Both the position numbers and the translations under genes were made by a program. Under the pieces are notes generated by a model that made no database searches, was not told the DNA's origin, and saw only the letters and a list, made by a program, of their open reading frames with translations. Source: a virus. Taken from it: 64,000 nucleotides of DNA. The stretch lies in IMG/VR virus record IMGVR_UViG_3300027773_000004, positions 16,824 to 80,823 of that record. One strand, 5' to 3'. Every line of letters begins with the position of its first letter. The first letter of the stretch is position 1. Positions 48,446 through 53,870 of this stretch are shown one piece after another.

Positions 48446-48521
48446 GTTGCCGTGGCCGAACAGCGAGGCGCTCGCCTGCAAAGCGGGTCTTATGTCGGTG
48501 CAACTCCGACCGGCAACTCCA
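48446..48521 (+). tRNA. tRNA-Cys(GCA), altered elbow
   Basis: Acceptor GTTGCCG/CGGCAAC, anticodon loop CTGCAAA, T-loop TGCAACT, D-loop GAACAGCGA without GG, discriminator T, encoded CCA. Confidence 0.9.
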
Positions 48522-48531
48522 TTCGCATCGT

Positions 48532-48607
48532 GGCGGCGCTGGTGGACCAGCGGACACGTCCCCCTGTGGAGGGGAAGAAGCGGGGCCAGCACCCGCGCGC
48601 CGCCCCA
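48532..48607 (+). tRNA. tRNA-His(GTG) with G-1
   Basis: Acceptor GCGGCGC/GCGCCGC with C73 and an encoded G at position -1, the histidine identity features. Anticodon loop CTGTGGA. T-loop is the unusual GCCAGCA. Encoded CCA. Confidence 0.88.
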
Positions 48608-48608
48608 A

Positions 48609-48684
48609 GCCGCGCGTAGCTCAGCAGCAGAGCAATCGCCTTGTAAGCGATTGGCCCTCGGTGCAAGTCCGAGCCGCGGCACCA
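48609..48684 (+). tRNA. tRNA-Thr(TGT), altered elbow
   Basis: Anticodon stem ATCGC/GCGAT with loop CTTGTAA. D-stem GCTC/GAGC encloses AGCAGCA (no GG); T-loop TGCAAGT. Acceptor GCCGCGC/CCGCGGC has a mismatch at pair 7. Encoded CCA. Confidence 0.87.
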
Positions 48685-48685
48685 C

Positions 48686-48760
48686 GGCGAACTCGTTCAA
48701 CGGCAGGACGGCGCGCTCTGAACGCGCAAATCGTGGGTTCGACTCCCCGGTTCGCTTCCA
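48686..48760 (+). tRNA. tRNA-Gln(CTG)
   Basis: Acceptor GGCGAAC/GTTCGCT, anticodon loop CTCTGAA, T-loop TTCGACT, encoded CCA. It follows the previous tRNA after one base. Confidence 0.9.
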
Positions 48761-48769
48761 TTCACTCAT

Positions 48770-48841
48770 GGCCCGTGGCCCAGGAGGGTATCGCGGCCTT
48801 TGAAGCCGTGCGGCTCGGTTCGACCCCGAGGCGGGCTTCCA
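48770..48841 (+). tRNA. tRNA-Gln(TTG)
   Basis: Acceptor GGCCCGT/GCGGGCT, anticodon loop CTTTGAA, T-loop TTCGACC, encoded CCA. Confidence 0.9.
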
Positions 48842-48848
48842 AATCCAG

Positions 48849-48923
48849 CGCCCCGTCGTCTAGCGGTCTGGATACCCGGCCCTCATCCGGGAGGTAGGGG
48901 ATCAACACCCCTCGGGGCGACCA
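48849..48923 (+). tRNA. tRNA-Glu(CTC), C33
   Basis: Acceptor CGCCCCG/CGGGGCG, anticodon stem CCCGG/CCGGG with loop CCCTCAT, giving C33. T-loop ATCAACA. Encoded CCA. Confidence 0.87.
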
Positions 48924-48930
48924 CTTTCTC

Positions 48931-49013
48931 GCGGGCGTGGTGGAACAGCAGACACAGCGGGCTTAAACCCCGCCGCCGCAAGCGTGCAGGTGCAACTCCT
49001 GTCGCCCGCACCA
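48931..49013 (+). tRNA. tRNA-Leu(TAA), class II, altered elbow
   Basis: Acceptor GCGGGCG/CGCCCGC, anticodon loop CTTAAAC, long variable arm. D-loop GAACAGCAGA lacks GG; T-loop TGCAACT. Encoded CCA. Confidence 0.9.
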
Positions 49014-49020
49014 AGATCAA

Positions 49021-49098
49021 GCGCGCGTAGCCCAATCGGTAGGAGGCACGAGCCCGAGGCGCTCGGCAGTGCCGGTTCGAATCCGGCCGCGCGTACCA
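49021..49098 (+). tRNA. tRNA with GAG anticodon (Leu by code), class I, C33
   Basis: Acceptor GCGCGCG/CGCGCGT, anticodon stem CGAGC/GCTCG with loop CCGAGGC (C33, G37). The variable loop is short, unlike normal leucine tRNAs. T-loop TTCGAAT, encoded CCA. Confidence 0.75.
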
Positions 49099-49100
49099 GC

Positions 49101-49179
49101 GCCCCACTAGCCCAACTCCGGCAGAGGCGCCGCCCTCAGAAGGCGGAGGTTCGCGGTTCGAATCCGCGGTGGGGTACCA
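49101..49179 (+). tRNA. tRNA-Leu(CAG), class I form
   Basis: Acceptor GCCCCAC/GTGGGGT, anticodon loop CTCAGAA, T-loop TTCGAAT, encoded CCA. The variable loop is about 5 bases, and the D-arm (TAGCCCAA...GGC) matches the neighbours with GAG and CAA anticodons. Confidence 0.85.
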
Positions 49180-49185
49180 GTTTTG

Positions 49186-49272
49186 GGATGGTGAACCGGA
49201 GCGGCCTCCGGCGCCGCTTGGAAAGCGGTTGGCACCGCAAGGTGTTCGCGTCGGCAGCGACGCCATCCTCCA
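49186..49272 (+). tRNA. tRNA-Ser(GGA), class II
   Basis: Acceptor GGATGGT/GCCATCC, anticodon loop TTGGAAA, long variable arm, T-loop best read as GTCGGCA. Encoded CCA. D-loop AGCGGCCT keeps GG. Confidence 0.82.
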
Positions 49273-49274
49273 CT

Positions 49275-49362
49275 GGAGCGTGCTGGGGTTGGCTCCCCGC
49301 ACCGTTTTGAAAACGGCAGCGCCGCAACTGCGGCGATCGTTCGATGCGATCACGCTCCGCCA
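49275..49362 (+). tRNA. tRNA-Ser(TGA), class II
   Basis: Acceptor GGAGCGT/ACGCTCC, anticodon loop TTTGAAA, long variable arm, T-loop TTCGATG, discriminator G, encoded CCA. Confidence 0.92.
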
Positions 49363-49367
49363 ATCTT

Positions 49368-49455
49368 GGAGAGTGAAGTGGGCAGGCGCACCACCGCCCG
49401 TTCGAAGCGGGATGGGTCCTCACGGACTGGGTTTCGAGTACCTCGCTCTCCGCCA
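49368..49455 (+). tRNA. tRNA-Ser(CGA), class II
   Basis: Acceptor GGAGAGT/GCTCTCC, anticodon loop TTCGAAG, long variable arm, T-loop TTCGAGT, discriminator G, encoded CCA. Confidence 0.9.
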
Positions 49456-49525
49456 GCTCGTGCGTTGCGCCGGCTCGGCCACAAGGTCGTGTCGTGCGGC
49501 AAGCGATACACCAGGAAGGGACGAC
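49456..49525 (+). other. Unassigned 70-base spacer between tRNAs, possible tRNA relic
   Basis: This spacer is much longer than the usual 1-10 bases. It ends with ATACACCA and has short stems (GTCGT/GCGAT around GCGGCAA, resembling an altered T-arm) but no complete acceptor or anticodon arm. Confidence 0.3.
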
Positions 49526-49613
49526 GGAAGGTGCTGGGGTAGGCTCCCCCGAATGGTTTGCTAAACCATAGTGTCGCTCTGCGACAGAGGTTCGATGCCT
49601 CCACCTTCCTCCA
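49526..49613 (+). tRNA. tRNA-Ser(GCT), class II
   Basis: Acceptor GGAAGGT/ACCTTCC, anticodon stem ATGGT/ACCAT with loop TTGCTAA, long variable arm, T-loop TTCGATG, encoded CCA. Confidence 0.92.
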
Positions 49614-49616
49614 TCT

Positions 49617-49691
49617 GCTGACGTAGCACAGCGGCGGTGCATCCCCTTGGTAAGGGGAAGGTCAGTGGTTCAAGTCCACTCGTCAGCACCA
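49617..49691 (+). tRNA. tRNA-Thr(GGT)
   Basis: Acceptor GCTGACG/CGTCAGC, anticodon loop TTGGTAA, T-loop TTCAAGT, encoded CCA. Canonical elbow. Confidence 0.93.
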
Positions 49692-49697
49692 ATCATT

Positions 49698-49781
49698 GCG
49701 GAGGGAAAGCCGGCAGCTTCCGGCAGCGGGTCTGTAAAACCCGTCCTTCGGGGAGTGGGGCAGCACCACACCTCCGCACCA
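49698..49781 (+). tRNA. tRNA-Tyr(GTA), class II, altered elbow
   Basis: Acceptor GCGGAGG/CCTCCGC, anticodon stem CGGGT/ACCCG with loop CTGTAAA, long variable arm. T-loop GGCAGCA; the D-arm GCCGG-CAGCTT-CCGGC has no GG in its loop. Encoded CCA. Confidence 0.88.
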
Positions 49782-49788
49782 CCAAAAT

Positions 49789-49864
49789 GCTCCTGTAGTT
49801 CAACAGCCGAGAACGCGCGCCCGATAAGCGCGAGATGCCTGGGCAGCACAGGCCAGGAGTACCA
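49789..49864 (+). tRNA. tRNA-Ile(GAT), C33, altered elbow
   Basis: Acceptor GCTCCTG/CAGGAGT, anticodon stem CGCGC/GCGCG with loop CCGATAA (C33). D-stem GTTC/GAAC encloses AACAGCCGA; T-stem GCCTG/CAGGC encloses GGCAGCA. Encoded CCA. Confidence 0.88.
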
Positions 49865-49868
49865 GCTT

Positions 49869-49942
49869 GGGGTCGTAGCTCATCGGTCGAGCAGCCGGCT
49901 CTTAACCGGCAGGATGCGGTTCAACTCCGCACGGCCCTACCA
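49869..49942 (+). tRNA. tRNA-Lys(CTT)
   Basis: Acceptor GGGGTCG/CGGCCCT, anticodon loop CTCTTAA, T-loop TTCAACT, encoded CCA. Confidence 0.92.
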
Positions 49943-49946
49943 GAAC

Positions 49947-50008
49947 CGCCCGGTGACGATCGGGCGCGCCGCGCCGGCGCCATAGGTCCAAGAGCAGGCG
50001 CCCGCGGC
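49947..50008 (+). ncRNA. Structured non-tRNA RNA in the array upstream of rtcB
   Basis: Two strong hairpins fill the 76-base gap between tRNA-Lys and tRNA-Asp. CGCCCG (49947-49952) pairs with CGGGCG (49961-49966). GCCGCG-CC-GGCGCC (49968-49981) pairs with GGCGCC-CGCGGC (49997-50008) around a 15-base loop, ATAGGTCCAAGAGCA. No tRNA fold can be drawn. It may be a processing signal or a small RNA; function unknown. Confidence 0.45.
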
Positions 50009-50018
50009 ACCCTCAAGA

Positions 50019-50092
50019 GCTCGCATCGTTCAATGGCAGGACACGGCACTGTCGATGCCGGAACGGCGGTTCGATCCCGCCTGCGAGCGCCA
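50019..50092 (+). tRNA. tRNA-Asp(GTC)
   Basis: Acceptor GCTCGCA/TGCGAGC, discriminator G, anticodon loop CTGTCGA, T-loop TTCGATC, encoded CCA. Last tRNA before rtcB. Confidence 0.93.
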
Positions 50093-50118
50093 TATCAACT
50101 TCCCGAGGAGATAGGCCT

Positions 50119-51357
50119 GTGTCTTACGAGGTAATCGCGGACGCCGGGAAGCCGATCAAAATGTGGACGAAAGATGTCCCGGTCGAGCGCATGGCCATTG
50201 ATCAACTCCGCAACGTCGCGGGGCTGCCGTTCATTTACAAGCATGTCGCCGCGATGCCGGATGTGCATTGGGGGATGGGCGCGACGGTCGGCTCGGTTAT
50301 CGCGACGAAGGGCGCGATTATCCCGGCTGCGGTCGGGGTCGATATCGGTTGCGGCATGGTGGCGGCGCGGCTGTCGCTGACCGCCTCGGACTTGCCCGAC
50401 AACCTCGCGCCGATGCGTGCCGCGATCGAGGCGTCGGTGCCGCACGGCCGCACCGATAACGGCGGCATCAACGACCGCGGCGCGTGGGGCGAATTGCCGG
50501 CGAACGTGCTCTACATGATCGGCAAGCACGGCAACCAGTCGCTCGCCGCAAGGCTGGCTGCGATCGTCGAGAAGCATCCAAAACTTACGCGAGCCTCGGC
50601 GCGTGCTCCGCACCATCTCGGCACGCTCGGCACCGGCAACCACTTCATCGAGGTCTGCCTAGATGAGGAACAGCGCGTCTGGATCATGCTGCACTCGGGT
50701 TCGCGCGGCATCGGCAATGCCATCGGCAGCTTTTTCATCGACCGCGCCAAGGCCGACATGAAGCGCTGGTTCATTAACCTGCCGGACCAAGATTTGGCCT
50801 ATCTGCCGGAAGGCAGCGAAGCATTTGACGACTACATGCAAGCGGTGAGTTGGGCGCAGGATTTTGCGGTCGAGAACCGCCGCGTCATGCTCGATGCGAC
50901 TCTGCGCGCGGTTGTCGGCGCGCTCGGCAAGCCCGGAATCACGTGGAACGAAGAAGCGGTCAATTGCCATCACAACTACGTCGCCCGCGAAAACCATTTC
51001 GGCCAGAATGTGCTGCTCACACGCAAGGGCGCCGTGAGGGCGCGCGAGGGCGACCTCGGCATCATTCCCGGTTCGATGGGTGCGCGCTCTTACATCGTGC
51101 GCGGCAAGGGCAATCCCGACAGCTTCATGTCATGCTCGCACGGCGCTGGCCGGAAGATGAGCCGTTCTGAGGCCAAGAAGCTGTTCACGCTCGATGATCA
51201 CGTTCGTGCAACCGCCGGCGTCGAGTGTCGCAAGGATGAGGGCGTCATTGATGAGACGCCAATGGCGTACAAGGATATCGATACGGTGATGGCGGCACAG
51301 GCCGATCTGGTCGATATCGTGCACCAGCTTCGTCAAGTGTTGTGCGTAAAAGGATAA
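50119..51357 (+). CDS. rtcB: RNA-splicing ligase RtcB
   Basis: 412 residues, full length for RtcB. Key motifs are present: MPDVHWGMG (46-54), VGVDIGCGM with metal ligand Cys78, LGTGNHFIE with His175, LHSGSRG (191-197), NCHHNY (282-287) and SCSHGAGR with the GMP-accepting His341. RtcB joins 2',3'-cyclic phosphate ends to 5'-OH ends using GTP and Mn2+. The gene lies inside the tRNA array, 26 bases after tRNA-Asp and one base before tRNA-Pro, with GAGGAGA upstream. It is probably made from the same transcript and could repair cleaved tRNAs. No archease gene is visible here. Confidence 0.95.
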   Translation: MSYEVIADAGKPIKMWTKDVPVERMAIDQLRNVAGLPFIYKHVAAMPDVHWGMGATVGSVIATKGAIIPAAVGVDIGCGMVAARLSLTASDLPDNLAPMRAAIEASVPHGRTDNGGINDRGAWGELPANVLYMIGKHGNQSLAARLAAIVEKHPKLTRASARAPHHLGTLGTGNHFIEVCLDEEQRVWIMLHSGSRGIGNAIGSFFIDRAKADMKRWFINLPDQDLAYLPEGSEAFDDYMQAVSWAQDFAVENRRVMLDATLRAVVGALGKPGITWNEEAVNCHHNYVARENHFGQNVLLTRKGAVRAREGDLGIIPGSMGARSYIVRGKGNPDSFMSCSHGAGRKMSRSEAKKLFTLDDHVRATAGVECRKDEGVIDETPMAYKDIDTVMAAQADLVDIVHQLRQVLCVKG

Positions 51358-51358
51358 G

Positions 51359-51434
51359 CCGGGAGTAGGTCAGCGGCTAGACCGCCTCGTTTGGAGCGAG
51401 GATATCGGGGGTTCGAGTCCCTCCTTCCGGACCA
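51359..51434 (+). tRNA. tRNA-Pro(TGG)
   Basis: Acceptor CCGGGAG/CTTCCGG, anticodon loop TTTGGAG, T-loop TTCGAGT, encoded CCA. It begins one base after the rtcB stop codon. Confidence 0.92.
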
Positions 51435-51440
51435 TTTCCG

Positions 51441-51512
51441 GCCGACAGCGACGGATCGCGCCCGCCTCTCCTAAAGGCAGGAGCCTCGGTTCGATTCCGA
51501 GTGTCGGCGCCA
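51441..51512 (+). tRNA. tRNA-Arg(CCT)
   Basis: Acceptor GCCGACA/TGTCGGC, discriminator G, anticodon loop CTCCTAA, T-loop TTCGATT, encoded CCA. D-arm is short (GCGA-CGGA-TCGC). Confidence 0.87.
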
Positions 51513-51590
51513 CGGGGCGTAGCTTAGCCTGGCCAAAGTGCCTGCTTCGGAAGCAGGAGACCGGCGGTTCAAATCCGCCCGCCCCGACCA
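51513..51590 (+). tRNA. tRNA-Pro(CGG)
   Basis: Acceptor CGGGGCG/CGCCCCG, anticodon loop TTCGGAA, T-loop TTCAAAT, encoded CCA. It directly abuts the CCA of the preceding tRNA with no spacer. Confidence 0.92.
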
Positions 51591-51595
51591 TCATC

Positions 51596-51668
51596 GCCCG
51601 GTTAGCTCAGCAGCAGAGCGGCGGTCCTACACACCGCGTCAGCAGGGGTGCGAATCCTCTACCGGGTA
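51596..51668 (+). tRNA. tRNA-Val(TAC), C33, altered elbow
   Basis: Acceptor GCCCGGT/ACCGGGT, anticodon stem GCGGT/ACCGC with loop CCTACAC (C33). D-loop AGCAGCA lacks GG; T-loop TGCGAAT. The discriminator A is followed by CA, not CCA, because the next gene starts at 51670. Confidence 0.87.
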
Positions 51669-51669
51669 C

Positions 51670-51744
51670 AGGCCCGTCGCATAGAAGGTTGTGCGCCGCC
51701 TCGACACGGCGGAGGTGCCGGAGCGTTACCGGCCGGGCCTACCA
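51670..51744 (+). tRNA. tRNA-Val(GAC), C33
   Basis: Acceptor AGGCCCG/CGGGCCT, anticodon stem CCGCC/GGCGG with loop TCGACAC (C33). T-loop AGCGTTA; D-loop AGAAGGTT keeps GG. Encoded CCA. Confidence 0.85.
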
Positions 51745-51745
51745 T

Positions 51746-51819
51746 CGCGCGGTCGTCTAAGGCAGGACACCTGTCCTTCAAACAGGGAAACGCGGGTTCA
51801 AATCCCGTCTGCGCGGCCA
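51746..51819 (+). tRNA. tRNA-Glu(TTC), C33
   Basis: Acceptor CGCGCGG/CTGCGCG, discriminator G, anticodon stem CCTGT/ACAGG with loop CCTTCAA (C33). T-loop TTCAAAT, encoded CCA. Confidence 0.9.
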
Positions 51820-51828
51820 ATTCCTTTC

Positions 51829-51900
51829 GCCTCGCCCAGCGGATCTGGGGCCTGGGCTACGAACCCGGGACGCGGGGTTCGACTCCTCGGCGGGGCGCCA
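51829..51900 (+). tRNA. tRNA-Arg(ACG)
   Basis: Acceptor GCCTCGC/GCGGGGC, discriminator G, anticodon loop CTACGAA, T-loop TTCGACT, encoded CCA. A34 would need deamination to inosine by host TadA. Confidence 0.88.
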
Positions 51901-51907
51901 ACCTCAC

Positions 51908-51979
51908 GGGCCTGTAGCACAATGGACAGTGCAGCCGGCTTCTACCCGGCGGATCGGGGTTCGATTCCTCGCAGGCTCG
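51908..51979 (+). tRNA. tRNA-Arg(TCT)
   Basis: Acceptor GGGCCTG/CAGGCTC, discriminator G, anticodon loop CTTCTAC, T-loop TTCGATT. The following bases are TCA rather than CCA, so the tail must be added after processing. Confidence 0.9.
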
Positions 51980-51986
51980 TCATCAC

Positions 51987-52062
51987 GCGCTCGCAGCACG
52001 ATGGACCGTGCACCCGGCTCCGAACCGGGAGATTGTGAGTTCGATCCTCACCGGGCGCCCCA
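51987..52062 (+). tRNA. tRNA-Arg(CCG)
   Basis: Acceptor GCGCTCG/CGGGCGC, anticodon loop CTCCGAA, T-loop TTCGATC, encoded CCA. Discriminator is C. Confidence 0.9.
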
Positions 52063-52066
52063 TCCC

Positions 52067-52143
52067 GCGCGACTAGCCCAACTGGCAGAGGCACCGGCTT
52101 CAAATTCCGGATGTTCCGAGTTCGAGTTTCGGGTCGCGCACCA
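52067..52143 (+). tRNA. tRNA-Leu(CAA), class I form
   Basis: Acceptor GCGCGAC/GTCGCGC, anticodon loop TTCAAAT with a C-T mismatch closing the stem, T-loop TTCGAGT, encoded CCA. The variable loop is short; the D-arm resembles the tRNAs at 49021 and 49101. Confidence 0.82.
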
Positions 52144-52147
52144 CTCC

Positions 52148-52221
52148 GCGGGTATAGCTGGAAGGACAAGCTACGGCCTTTTAAGCCGTTGACGAGGGTT
52201 CGATTCCCTCTGCCCGCACCA
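52148..52221 (+). tRNA. tRNA-Lys(TTT)
   Basis: Acceptor GCGGGTA/TGCCCGC, anticodon stem ACGGC/GCCGT with loop CTTTTAA, T-loop TTCGATT, encoded CCA. Confidence 0.93.
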
Positions 52222-52226
52222 GATAT

Positions 52227-52300
52227 GCTGGCGTAGCACAAGGGCAGTGCAGCGCACTCGTAATGCGCCGATGTCGGTTCGATCCCGACCGTCAGCTCCA
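52227..52300 (+). tRNA. tRNA-Thr(CGT)
   Basis: Acceptor GCTGGCG/CGTCAGC, anticodon loop CTCGTAA, T-loop TTCGATC, discriminator T, encoded CCA. Last gene of the array. Confidence 0.92.
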
Positions 52301-52322
52301 TACCGTCACAAGGGAGGCCGAC

Positions 52323-52952
52323 ATGACCGCCGCCGCTCGGCTTTCCGAGCACCACCAGCGAAGATCGCTGCGCCCGGCCGAGCATCGTTGTCTCGTGCTC
52401 AACGCCGACGGCAATCCGCTCAGCACGTTCCCGCTGAGCATCATCCCAGCACAAGACGCCGTATCGGCGATCTGGCGCGATCGGGCTTCGATCGTCGACA
52501 CTTGGGAGGACGCGTTCTTCCGGTCGCCCTCGACGACGATCGCGATCCCGAAGGTGATCATGCTGCGCGAGTACGCGCCGATCTCGGGTGAGGTCAAGTT
52601 CTGCCGCCGCAACATCCTGCTGCGGGATCGGATGGCCTGCTGCTACTGCGGCAAGCGCTTCCCGTCGCCGGAATTGACGTACGACCACGTGACCCCCCGC
52701 TCCCGCGGCGGCAAAACCGTGTGGGAGAACATCGTCACGGCCTGCCTGCGGTGCAACGCGCTGAAGGCCAACAGCCTGCCGAACTACTCCGGCCGCAAAG
52801 GCAAGCCGTCGGCGGGGCAGATGCGCCCACTGAGGCCGCCGCGGCGGCCGAGCCGAGCGGAATTGCTCCGGGCCGGGCTCGAGTTCCTGCCGGCCGACAT
52901 CAAGGACGATTTCGGCGGCTGGCTCTACTGGTCTGCCGAACTGCAGGCGTGA
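52323..52952 (+). CDS. HNH endonuclease
   Basis: 209 residues from the ATG at 52323, 22 bases after the last tRNA. CCYCGKRF and CLRCNALK provide two zinc-binding CxxC pairs, and LTYDHVTPRSRGGKTVWENI is the HNH core. The N-terminal part (HRCLVLNADGNPLSTFPLSI) is typical of this widespread family. In many phages such a protein near the terminase assists DNA packaging; it may also help tRNA-array mobility. Confidence 0.9.
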   Translation: MTAAARLSEHHQRRSLRPAEHRCLVLNADGNPLSTFPLSIIPAQDAVSAIWRDRASIVDTWEDAFFRSPSTTIAIPKVIMLREYAPISGEVKFCRRNILLRDRMACCYCGKRFPSPELTYDHVTPRSRGGKTVWENIVTACLRCNALKANSLPNYSGRKGKPSAGQMRPLRPPRRPSRAELLRAGLEFLPADIKDDFGGWLYWSAELQA

Positions 52953-52967
52953 TCCTGAGGCAAGCCG

Positions 52968-53171
52968 TCATTTTCGGGCGCCGCTGACGACAAAATCTGC
53001 TGATCGGCTGCCGCAGGTTGTGCAGACGAGACGCGCGGCCCAATCCTGAACCGGCAACGCCTCGCCATGTGTGGACGCCGCGGCGGCGACGTCGGGTTCG
53101 GCTTGGCGGCCGCATGCCTTGCACCACACGATGAGCCGGACCTGCGCCCGCACCGCATGGCCCAGGGTCAT
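52968..53171 (-). CDS. Small zinc-ribbon-like protein
   Basis: 67 residues from the ATG at 53171, with AGGA four bases upstream; an upstream ATG at 53201 is possible. Two CxxC pairs (WCKACGRQ and CTTCGSRS) flank a segment with DWAARLV, a pattern I know from small rhizobial proteins. It is divergent from the next gene. It probably binds zinc; function unknown. Confidence 0.65.
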   Translation of the reverse strand: MTLGHAVRAQVRLIVWCKACGRQAEPDVAAAASTHGEALPVQDWAARLVCTTCGSRSADFVVSGARK

Positions 53172-53218
53172 CGGTCCTGCCGACTCGCTATCTCGCCGCA
53201 TCTGACCATATCGCCGAT

Positions 53219-53440
53219 ATGGCAAGCCCGAACCTCACCGAGCAAGAGTGCGCGGTGCTGGCGGAGACGCTCCGCCGCATCATCGACGCCGATCGTTACC
53301 CGCTGTCTCCGCGCGTCGCGCAGCTCCGGGCGATCATGCGCAAGCTGTGTCCGCCCGAGGCGGAGGTCGAGCCGCTGCCGGCGCCGAAGCCCCCTGCCGA
53401 GAAAAGCATCGCGCTGCGCAGGGCCAAGCGCCGTCGTTAG
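53219..53440 (+). CDS. Small hypothetical protein
   Basis: 73 residues: a helical N-terminal half (ECAVLAETLRRIIDADRYPL, VAQLRAIMRKL) and a Pro/Arg/Lys-rich basic tail. Proteins with this pattern are common in rhizobial genomes. It may bind nucleic acid. Function unknown. Confidence 0.6.
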   Translation: MASPNLTEQECAVLAETLRRIIDADRYPLSPRVAQLRAIMRKLCPPEAEVEPLPAPKPPAEKSIALRRAKRRR

Positions 53441-53516
53441 AGGCTCAGGCCGCCTCACGTTGGCACGCCCCAAGAACAAACGACGGAAAAGATGACGGAA
53501 AGCGCATCGTAAGCCA

Positions 53517-53870
53517 TTGCGGTTGCGGGGCTGTTGCATATTGCAGGAATACGCCCGCATCGCCTTCGCCGATCTGCGCCGCGTGGCCGACTGGGGGCCC
53601 GATGGGTTCGTGCTGAAACGGCCCGAGGACCTGAGCGACGCCGAGGCGGCGGCGATCTCCGAGATTGTGCCGGGCAGCGGCGCCTCCGGGCCGCGGGTCA
53701 AGCTGCACGACAAGAAGGCGGCGCTCGACGCGCTGACCCGCCACCTCGGCCTCTTGAACCCGCCGGCGCGCCGGCCCAACGAACCCGACCGGCCCGACCC
53801 TGCGGAGGACGCGCGTGAGGTCCTTGCACGCCGCCTGGCTCGCCTCGCTGCCGGAGGCGCTGCGGAGTAA
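53517..53870 (+). CDS. Terminase small subunit, apparently N-terminally truncated
   Basis: From a TTG at 53517 the product is 117 residues. EYARIAFADLRRVADWGPDG and LHDKKAALDALTRHLGL match the C-terminal half of small terminases of the Terminase_2 type. The usual N-terminal DNA-binding region (about 70-80 residues) is absent, and the upstream frame is not coding. It overlaps the large subunit gene by 56 bases. It may be a remnant or use a separately encoded N-terminal part. Confidence 0.7.
   Translation: MRLRGCCILQEYARIAFADLRRVADWGPDGFVLKRPEDLSDAEAAAISEIVPGSGASGPRVKLHDKKAALDALTRHLGLLNPPARRPNEPDRPDPAEDAREVLARRLARLAAGGAAE

Noticed and set aside
49456-49525. A further tRNA in the 70-base spacer
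   Set aside because: An ACCA end and one short stem are present, but acceptor and anticodon arms cannot be formed.
49943-50018. A further tRNA between tRNA-Lys and tRNA-Asp
   Set aside because: The segment folds into two strong hairpins incompatible with a cloverleaf; reported as a structured RNA instead.
47700-52300. ORFs of 60-170 codons overlapping the tRNA array
   Set aside because: They cross several tRNA genes, lack conserved domains and ribosome-binding sites, and reflect the repeated tRNA sequence.
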